In this document: in pieces, positions 56,530 through 64,000 of the stretch
Layout of the letters: each line of letters starts with the position of its first letter
How positions within the stretch are numbered: position 1 is the first letter of the stretch
DNA from: Linum tenue
Taxonomy: Eukaryota > Streptophyta > Magnoliopsida > Malpighiales > Linaceae
Direction: 5' to 3'
Assembly (NCBI GenBank): GCA_946122785.1
Contig: CAMGYJ010000005.1
Coordinates: 40,910,002 to 40,974,001, forward strand
DNA length: 64,000 bases
Position numbers and translations under genes: made by a program
Notes under the pieces: model-generated
Databases searched by the model: none
Told to the model about the DNA's origin: nothing
Seen by the model: only the letters and a program-made list of their open reading frames with translations

Positions 56530-57467
56530 TAGGGATGGAAATTGGGGTGTGTGTTAGTGGTTACCCGTTCCACATTTTGAGATTAATTACACTTACAAAT
56601 ATGGAAGTATGCTATTTTTTGTGGGTTGGTGCGGGTTGGATGTGGATACCCATAAAAAGTTTCGTTTCTTCGCCATTCGGGCTCCTATATGATAAAATCT
56701 ATTGGTCGAGTGACGGCAAAAAACACACATTGAGTTAAAACTAAGTCAAACAAGCCCAAGACATGGAACGAGCGAGGATTCGGTATTCGAAACTTCCTAA
56801 GTAGTCAACCTCCCTCCCCTTGGTTAACTTCACTCGCTTACAGGTAACTTCACTTTCTTTAGGAAGTGCATATTGATAACGAGTATGGGTTGGAGGGGAT
56901 CTAATCTGAATATACATACCATCTTTATCAGCGGCATGACTCATTTGCTTTTTTATTCCAAAAATTTAGAGATAAATGGAATTCTCTTCCTAGTTGCGGA
57001 ATTGACGTCTTCTTACACAAAAACAAAAACCTACATAAAAAGTTAATAAAGTGTTAAATAAACTATAAACCACGTTTATTGACTTGGTTTTGTTATAATA
57101 TAAACACATATCATGCGATCGATGCTTATTTAATAAAACTATATTTTACGAACATTGTGTATTGACTTGGTTTTATTTTATAAAATAAGTACGTATTTGA
57201 TTTTGGAGGCTACTTTAATTGGTAACATTCTAATTTTCACATATTTTCATATCACACAGTATTATTAATAAATAAATACATATACTTAGTGTGGTTATTG
57301 TGGGTTAACCGAAGTGGATAGTGGTTAACCACTACCGACAAAAATCAATACTTTGCTACTCACACCCAACCCACTATCAACAAAATGTGGGTATGGTTAC
57401 CCATAAAGTGTGTGGTTTTTTACGGTTTGCAGATTACCCACAATCCGTAAACCACACTCTACCCCTA
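56530..57467. mobile_element. hAT-type element, TAGGG ends, upstream of p23
   Basis: Starts TAGGGATGGAAATTGGGG and ends ...CACACTCTACCCCTA, flanked by identical 8-bp GGAATGAG (56522-56529 and 57468-57475). It contains TGTGGTT/AACCACA words near both ends and no transposase. Its left end lies about 300 bp upstream of the p23 start codon, so it may have displaced or contributed promoter sequence. Confidence 0.85.
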
Positions 57468-57783
57468 GGAATGAGTAGGGTTGGTTAGGATTTCTTTAAA
57501 CCCAATTCTAATATAGTCGGGTGCACCTATTAAAAAAGATATGTGGAATATATATAGGGTGTTAATGAACAAACTTAATCCAACGAGTACATAAATTTTC
57601 CTGAGTTTACGAACATAACTATACATAATTTCTCTCAACATGTATAATATTATTAAAAAAACTTTCCCACAAATATGTTTCAATAAAGTCTTGTTAGATC
57701 CCTAAATTATCACTGATATAAGATTTATAATTGCATTCGTTACAATATAACTACAATTCAACAAGCTTTTAGTTCCTAATTAG

Positions 57784-58200
57784 GGAGGATTTTTCCAAAA
57801 GTATACATGTTGTTAAAATCCCCCCCCCCCCCCCCAAAATACATACATTTTGTCAAAATTTTCCAATCTACACATGTTTCAGACTTTCAACAAAACTGTT
57901 GTAGCGAAACGCGGTGAAGGCAGTTGCCACCTTTGTTAACAGCATTGAAGATTGAACCGTTGTTCAACAAAGCAGCGAAACGTTTTGGAACTATCACCGC
58001 GTTTGTCAATTTAGTGAACCCTTCACCGCTGACTTGGGATGCGGTGAACCATTTACTGCAGTTGACAAAGGCGGTGATTTGCCACGTTTTACAGCCTTGG
58101 TAGGTGACAACAACCTAACGTTCATCGCTTTTGTCTGCAGCGTTGAAGTCAAAACTGCTTGAGACAAACGCAGTGAATGCTCTCTTTTTGTTAAATAAAT
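57784..58200. repeat. GCGGTGAA repeat region, relative of the 12.9-14.0 kb foldback
   Basis: After GGATTTTTCC and a run of sixteen C (57820-57835), the sequence CCAAAATACATACATTTTG...TTTTCCAATCTACA parallels the subterminal part of the foldback (CAAAATACAAACG...TTTCCAATCTACG). There follow many GCGGTGAA / TTCACCGC and TTGACAAAGGCGGTGAT words in both orientations. TTGACAAAGGCGGTGAT matches GTCGACGAAGACAGTGAT of the foldback unit at about 14 of 18 aligned positions. Probably one end of a related element. Confidence 0.6.
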
Positions 58201-58545
58201 AAATTTCCCCCCTCTCAAGTAGCTGCTGAACCAAACCCCTCCCCCATTTCTGCCAAACCAAAATTCCCCTTCTCTGCAGCCGTTCTCAGCAACTACACTT
58301 CTAGAAACGCCAATTTAAGGTATGTTTAAATTTGATATTGTTTAGATTGTTGATGTTTTAGTAGTCATATGTTTGTATTTAACGAATTACTTTTAGTGGC
58401 AAGTATGTTATGGTAGATATATTTTGACTAATTATGGAAGATAGATGTTAGTTAGTTATGGTTTTTATAAATTTTTTTTCTTCTTATACTCGTGTTAAAG
58501 TAATGCTAATTATGCTACATGTTTTGATTAGTTAGTTGTGGTTGA

Positions 58546-59300
58546 TTATGGTTTTGGAAGATGCGGACGATGAGGTAGCATCCGTGAGCCGCCTACGTCA
58601 TCAATGTGAGGATAAGGCATTTTTTTGCTCCTTCGTGGTGGGTCGGATGGGGGCACAATGTGTTCATCATCACGGAAGGACAGGCGTGCTGCTGCAGACA
58701 AGGGAGGGTGCGCTATGACATCCCTTCTTTGGTCTCGGGTACTTCTTAGTAGCTTGTTGAAAAGCCTCCGCAGGATAGAGGTCTTATCCTCATCCATGGT
58801 GGGTGCACTCCTAACGGTGTCTTGGCAACCTCTAAACCGTCAACCTAATCCATATTATCAAAGTATCATAGTCTAAGTATCCAATATATCTCAAATAACA
58901 AAGCACGAAAGTAAAAAACAAAAACAAAAAACAAAAAGAGACTAGATCACTTATCAAAGAACTCATCACAACACCTTGCTTTGAAACCCATCTGAGCGTG
59001 AACTTCTGATACCACTTCATGTATCCATCGTGGTACCTCATTGGCCTCGTGTATAGGCTATCTTGGACCACCCAATTAGCTCTATTCTCCCAAATATTTA
59101 TGTAGAACTTATGCTTACGGATCCAATCTTTTGCTTGCTCGCGAATGTCGATTCCATGGAGCTCATTGAAGCCTTCAATGTAACGGAATTGTCAACGTGT
59201 TCACATGTACATGTTAATTTTTTACATACGCTATTAACATTTTTGAGTGACGCTATTATTATCATTCTCAATCAAATTGAGACGAGAGATATATAACGCA
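58546..59300 (-). pseudogene. Plant mobile domain (PMD, MAIN-like) protein relic
   Basis: The minus strand from about 59190 reads FNELHGIDIREQAKDWIRKH, KFYINIWENRANWVVQDSLY and RPMRYHDGYMKWYQKFTLRW. This pattern (x-W-x-x-R, then HD-YM-WY-x-T-R) is what I know from the C-terminal half of plant mobile domain proteins. These include host MAIN/MAIL1 and many transposon-borne copies. A further frame (58797-58546) gives a basic/proline-rich tail (LFNKLLRSTRDQRRD). No complete domain or start is visible. Whether it was carried by the flanking hairpin-repeat element or a MULE is inference. Confidence 0.5.
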
Positions 59301-59329
59301 ACATATAGTTATCAACCCCCCTCGAAAAT

Positions 59330-59820
59330 CAATATCAACAAAAAAAATTTAACTTTACAACAATAATACCCATACAACATTTCATACCAAACTCAAATGG
59401 GACCGAAGGTTCCATATCGGTTGCAATTACGCAGCCACAAGACGGCGGTCGTGGTCGGAGTAAGGGTGCCGTGAGTGCACAGGGTTGTCGAAGAAGGGGC
59501 TACCAGAACGAATAAGTTGCATTGGGGTTGTCTGAGCACTACTCGGCAGGTGCGGCGTCCAACGCTTGCCAGCTATGGACGAGGGAGACACAACAAGACG
59601 GAACAGGTAGGATCTCTAACGACGAAGTGGATGGAGACGGTGGGGAATGTTTTAGGGTTGTTGGGAGAAGCATTTTTTTGAAAATGGTAAATGGCGCCAG
59701 TTTTGCGTGGTAGGATTTATTCCCCGTTTTTCATTTTTATTAATAATGAAAAATTAATTGTTAGTTAAAATCCATTTTTGTCCTTTTAGTTAGTTAACCA
59801 ATGATTATGTCTCTCCCCCT
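59330..59820. other. Spacer, no gene supported
   Basis: Two overlapping plus-strand frames (59475-59713) are duplicates of one open region in different phases and match no family I recognise. Nothing else is visible. Confidence 0.4.
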
Positions 59821-59825
59821 CCTAT

Positions 59826-60050
59826 TGAGGGATTTTTCCAGAAATAGCACTGTCTAAAAAAAAATTCCAAAATAGCACCCAACTCCGAAAAATTCCAAAA
59901 ATAGCACTCTTTCTGTAAAACCGCCACCCGTACTAGCGGTTTAGGCGAAAACCGCCACCCGGGGGCGCGTTTTCGATGAAATCCGCACCCCCACCATGCG
60001 GTTTGGTTGTAGACCGCACCCCTACCATGCGGTCTGTTTTTTTTTTTTTT
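59826..60050. repeat. Hairpin array GACCGCACCCCTACCATGCGGTC and relatives
   Basis: The region starts GGGATTTTTCCAGAAATAGC, repeats AAAAATAGCAC three times, then has four consecutive short hairpins: ACCGCCACCCG...GCGGTT, ACCGCCACCCGGGGGCG, CCGCACCCCCACCATGCGG and a final one with stem GACCGCA/TGCGGTC. A poly-T follows. The layout (GGATTTTTCC end, AT-rich segment, hairpin units) echoes the foldback at 12.9 kb and the region at 57.8 kb, with different unit sequence. Confidence 0.7.
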
Positions 60051-60160
60051 TTTTTTTGAAAAATCATAACCTAGGTGGATGGAAATGATGTTCCCTCTGA
60101 AATCTGTTTATGGTTCATGGAAATGATGTTGCCATCTTCACATCGTTATTTTTTTACCAG

Positions 60161-60406
60161 AATTATAGTGGTGACGAAGCAGCAAATCCCTCGGGAACAT
60201 CTCCTCAACACATGGGAGGCTCTTTAGTAGCTGCATCTCTTGAAGATGGTGAGCGTGCCGAGGGCTCAACCTTTATGCCTACTCCAGCATTTGTACCACC
60301 ATCTGAGAACTCGCCCAGGATGAAGGTCACAGTTCGAAGGGGTCGTTGTAACACTGGTAGGGGTCGTGGTAACCCTGGTAGGGGTCGTGGGAGGCATACC
60401 CAATAG
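60161..60406 (+). pseudogene. Gly/Arg-rich C-terminal exon, unrecognised, probably transposon-derived
   Basis: After an acceptor-like TTTTTACCAG, the frame reads NYSGDEAANPSGTSPQHMGG and ends in an RGR-rich tail (GRGRGNPGRGRGRHTQ) with stop at 60406. I cannot name the family. An RGR tail of this kind is common at the end of transposase-like and mobile-domain proteins, and the neighbouring sequence is transposon relic. No upstream exon was identified. Confidence 0.35.
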
Positions 60407-60410
60407 TTGA

Positions 60411-60829
60411 AGAACCAGCCGACATTGAAATTTTTTTAGGAGCTGATTAGATCATCTTTTGTGAACACCTTTTTGTGACATGTCGATTGCTTGTTGAAAA
60501 TTTCATGGCGAGCCAACCCAAGTCAAGTAGGATCTAATCAGTTTGGTGAATGTAATCTAATATATGCATGTTTAAATATGCAGGTTTGATGTTTTTTTCT
60601 CAGGTTTTAATGTCCATTATAGGTCTCTATCGCTGACTAAAGTCACTCTTACAACAGTCTTTCTAAGCAATAGCTTTGTGACCATTTTGTTACAACGATC
60701 AAATGATTATGACCAGTTTGTTACAGTGACCAAATGATTGTGACCATTCTGTCTATTATTGATTAGTATTATGACCATGTTGTTATCGACAATAAAGCTA
60801 TATTACATATAACACTTAATATGCACATG
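60411..60829. other. Spacer, no gene seen
   Basis: AT-rich; a TGACCA(N)TTTGTTACA word recurs near 60660-60760 in short direct repeats. Nothing else. Confidence 0.45.
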
Positions 60830-63400
60830 TTTATCCCTCATTTCTTGATTGTTTATCTTGGTGTTTATCATACTTTCGCCTATTTTACGCTAGTTTGTCT
60901 TCCTTTGTCACATTTCAGGTCCTAGCACGTAAACTGAAACATAGGCGCAAGTTGCAAGTCAATCGGAGATCAATTGACAACTCGGGGGATGAAACTCGCG
61001 CATGACCCAAGGAAGAATGGATTTATATCTCATTTAATTGAAAAACAATAATATAATCTAGGGATGGAAAGAAAGAGGACGAGACTACGAGCGTCTAGGA
61101 TCAAACGGAGTCTGATTCAGAGTTCGAATGAGGGAGATATGACCGAAAGACAACAACCTCTCTAGAGTTTCGGGTTGGCCTTCAAAGTTACGACCATGAC
61201 CTGAAACATGGATCCTCATGGCTTCTCCAGCCATTGGGTGTTTTTCTTTTCTTTTCTTTTCTTTTCCACCCTTGCTTTTCACTTGGGTGTTTTGCTTTTG
61301 TTGGTGCAGATCTGAAACATGGATCCTCATGGCTTCTCCAGCCATTGGGGGTATCCACCACCATCCGAGTAGTATTACCCCGAGACTTCCTGGAGCAATC
61401 AAGAAGGAGAAGACTATGGATTCGGGTTCCAGTACCAACCCCCTTACTACGGAGAACAATCAGACCCCTGGGCATATCAAGAACAACCTCCTTATAAAAA
61501 AGAATTCCTCCCACAGCCAGAAGGGCCATCAAAGCTGGAGTTAGCCCTGGCGGCGTTCACAGGCCAATCTGTAGAGCCATGCTACAGTCCACAACAAGAT
61601 CCAAACTATGAATTGAGACTTCTCATAGAGAAGTTTGTTCGGGACACCGAGAGATCCTTCCCCAGGATGGACCTCCTTATCCAATCCATAGCTCCTGTCC
61701 CTTCTTTTCTCCGTGAATCTGAGGAGGTTGTTCAGTGCTCAGCGAAGCAAACAAAGTGGGTTGAGCAAGTTTGTGCACAGCTTGCTCAAAATCAGCTTTC
61801 TTCTTCCATACAAGAAGAGGAGGAGGATGAAGAAGCTACAAGGACATTTTGGAACAGACAGAAGTTGTCACGGAGAGCTCCCGTGATGATCATGATCGGG
61901 AATGTCTTGTTGTAGCTGCCCACACATTCACACACCGAGCTTTGAAGAGGCGGGCCTGAGTGATGAGATGCAAGATGATCTCATCAAAGAAATTGATTGG
62001 CGACTTGCTCTCCAATCCGTGCTAGAAGAAGAAGAGTGAGAAAGGATGAGGAAAGAAGTTGTGGAGGATGACAGAATTGAAGCAGAGGAAGTTCTTGATC
62101 TTCCAAAAGCGGAGGAATCAAATTTTTAAGAAGGAAGGGGGGTTGAATAATCAATTGGCGTCCAGGCTGAGGATGAATTTGAGGTGGAAGAGGCTTGCAC
62201 CGACCATGAGTTACATGTAATATCTCCACCAAACTTCGAGGAGCTGCTAGGCAAGGACCCATTTGCAGTGTCTCTTTGCCAAACCAAGGCCACACCAACA
62301 TCCATCCCTCTTGATGGATGCGATGGAGGTCAATCAATGTTTTCCTACATGGTTTGGGGCAATAAGACACGAGAAGAAGAGGTCTCGAGGGTGGAGACTT
62401 CATCTGAATCGAGTACACGAGTTTGCCTCACTTGTCGCACCACATGCTCATGACTTGAGACTCCACCTTGTCGATGAGAACCTCAACTTGAAGGAGATTT
62501 CGGGGTGGACAGAAACTTAGGAGCCATCGTCTGGCTCACGACGTGAAAGAAACGCTTGTTGGGAGGCAACCCAACCAGTCGATTTGCATTTCTTTCCCTA
62601 TTTCTCTTTGGTTGATTCAGTTTTGTTCTTTGATTTTAGAGTCAATAACTCAACCTGTGTGAGATTTTTTGTGGTGTTTGTGTTCCGAATACTCTCTCCT
62701 CTTGGAATGCACCGCCTGCCCCGTCCACCATCATTCACACTTAATCTGGTAACTTCGTTCTACCCTCTTTATCTTTCCTCCATTGAGAACAATGTCGTGC
62801 TTAAGTGTGGGGAGATGTTCGATTAAATATGCGTGTGAATGTTTGGTTGTATGTGTGTGCTTGGAGCCTAGTCCATTGTCCAAAATTTTAAATTTTAGGA
62901 CTCCAAGCACGTGTTCTTTGCAATCGCCTGCCCAGTATGCTTTGAATTGACAGCCTTTATAGTAATATGCAACCTAGGGAGGTAATGTAGCACTATGGGG
63001 GATGTTGATGCATTTAAGAAGTCTCCTTTCTTCTTCACATTGTGTTGATTGATTGTATGAATTAGTGATCTTAGGACCCTTGAATTGTGTGGTATTGTGG
63101 ACTCTCTACCTGTCATGGACTCCTGTATCATGTTTTGAAAAAGGGTGCTCTAAATTGTGCTTTTGAAATAATGCCTCCCGTGCGAAAAGTGGTGAAAGTA
63201 TGTGAGGGGAGACGGGAATTGTTCCCAACTTCCACCTACTACCTCCAGCCCCCTTACATTGCTTTCCTCCGCATGAGGCTAGAGACATCTGCTACTGGCA
63301 TGGCCGGTAAGAGCCGGGCTCCCTCAAAACCTTTGTAGGTGGGAGCCCCATTTTTTTGGAAATAACAGGTTGGAACCCTTGCAAAAGAAGAATAAAAAAA
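60830..63400 (+). mobile_element. Decayed non-autonomous Ty3/gypsy-like LTR retrotransposon
   Basis: The left part (about 60830-61310) resembles a plant LTR/leader ending in a TTTCAGGTCCTAGCACG segment. A gag-like frame follows (61373-61915). Downstream, GTTGGGAGGCAACCCAACC (62557-62575) and GCTTAAGTGTGGGGAGATG (62800-62818) are wordings found between pol and 3' LTR in many plant gypsy elements. No reverse transcriptase or integrase is present. A 41-bp segment with ATGGATCCTCATGGCTTCTC is directly repeated at about 61201 and 61313. Ends and target duplication are not identifiable, so extent and class are approximate. Confidence 0.45.
61373..61915 (+). pseudogene. gag-like frame of the LTR retrotransposon relic
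   Basis: A 180-codon open frame after an in-frame stop. The N-terminus is rich in Pro, Tyr, Gln (FGFQYQPPYYGEQ, AYQEQPPYKKEFLPQPEG), then LELALAAFTGQS and a helical, charged segment (LRLLIEKFVRDTERSFPRMD), ending in an acidic stretch. This style is common in the N-terminal gag part of plant gypsy elements. No nucleic-acid-binding knuckle is visible. A further open piece (62184-62453) with SPPNFEELLGKDPFAVSLCQ belongs to the same relic. Confidence 0.45.
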
Positions 63401-63411
63401 CAAACAAGAAA

Positions 63412-64000
63412 GGGTAAATTGCAAGTTTGGCCACTGAAAGTGCTAAAATATTCATGTTTGGTCACTGAAAGAATTTTATTCTATCCCTGGTCACTGAAAG
63501 TGCTTAACGGTTCACGATTGGTCACTCTCCGTTAGTCTCTGTCAGCCTCCGTTAACGGAGTCCGTTATTTTTTGACGTGGCTAACAGTGTGGCCGAGTCA
63601 GCGTGATTTAACCCGAAAAAAGGAACCCGACCCGCCACGTCACTTTTACCCGCCATGTCAAATCTCCCAACCAAACCCGTGAACCCAACCCATGAGGCAG
63701 TTAGACCTAAGATTAAACCACGTAAAATTAAAAAAATAAAAATGGGTTTAACAACTGAAAGAAGAAAAAGAGTGGCCATTCGTTTCAACTCATCTCCTTC
63801 CTCCCCGAACTCTTCCTCTTCCCTTGTTTGCAAATTTCTTTCGATATCAAGGAGCGACGATGGAGCTAGCCACTCCACCCCACTGATTTTCTCCACGCCA
63901 CGTCGACGACATCACCTCTCCTTTTCTTCTTCATCGCTTTTAATCTTCTACCTCTGTTTCATTCTACTTAAAACCCTAATCCAGCCACAACTCTGTTTTC
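63412..64000. mobile_element. Left part of a third MULE, cut by the window edge
   Basis: Starts GGGTAAATTGCAAGTTTGGC, close to the 8473 element's GGGTAAATTGCAAGGTTGG. It shares the TTGGTCACT series, CTCCGTTA, CAGCCTCCGTTAAC and GACGTGGCTAACAG words. The right end lies outside the window. The minus frame 63896-63552 lies across the TIR/interior border and is not a recognisable gene. Confidence 0.75.

Noticed and set aside
59475..59713. Two plus-strand frames of 63-68 codons
   Set aside because: Overlapping phases of the same stretch, no family recognised, within transposon relics.
61085..61544. Overlapping frames of 108-124 codons on both strands
   Set aside because: Peptides repeat because of a 41-bp direct repeat in the retrotransposon leader; not coding.

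Overview
This is nuclear DNA from a flowering plant, most likely a eudicot. Genes are sparse and intron-bearing, intergenic DNA is AT-rich, and almost every plant transposon class is present. No bacterial, organellar, rRNA or tRNA feature was seen. Only four loci look like intact host genes: an intronless SUVH1/3-type histone methyltransferase (16.3-18.3 kb, +), two UGT74-type glycosyltransferases with one intron each (19.4-22.9 kb and 49.6-52.1 kb, both -), and a six-exon p23 Hsp90 co-chaperone (53.4-56.2 kb, -).

Region by region. 0-15.7 kb is repeat-rich flank: hAT-type miniature elements, relics of a Harbinger transposase and a GRF zinc-finger gene, a Pack-MULE carrying an NPH3-domain gene fragment (8.47-10.06 kb), a telo-box minisatellite (11.3-11.7 kb), a 1.1-kb foldback palindrome (12.9-14.0 kb), and one hAT element nested in another (14.46-15.36 kb). 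15.8-22.9 kb holds SUVH and the first UGT, which has a hAT relic in its intron. 23-49.5 kb is a transposon block: an L1-type LINE, a TRIM, a tandemly duplicated long-TIR element, a second Pack-MULE carrying SWEET sugar-transporter sequence, a solo LTR, a Tourist-like MITE, an 11.3-kb Tat-lineage Ty3/gypsy retrotransposon with 5-bp target duplication and a multi-exon gene on the opposite strand, and a hAT element containing a 337-bp miniature LTR element. 49.6-56.2 kb holds the second UGT and p23. 56.5-64 kb is again transposon relics: a hAT element, plant-mobile-domain coding relics flanked by hairpin-forming repeats, a decayed LTR retrotransposon and the start of a third MULE.

The two UGTs share orientation, family and intron position. 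They are best read as an old tandem pair, now about 27 kb apart because transposons filled the gap. The genes do not form an operon or pathway; SUVH and p23 are housekeeping-type neighbours.

The least explained structure is the foldback at 12.9-14.0 kb. Its arms carry three and four copies of a 30-bp unit made of two small hairpins. Related motifs recur near 57.8-58.2 kb and a comparable hairpin array near 59.8-60.0 kb, on either side of a mobile-domain relic. All calls were made by reading the sequence; no database search was run, and percent-type statements are counts by eye.
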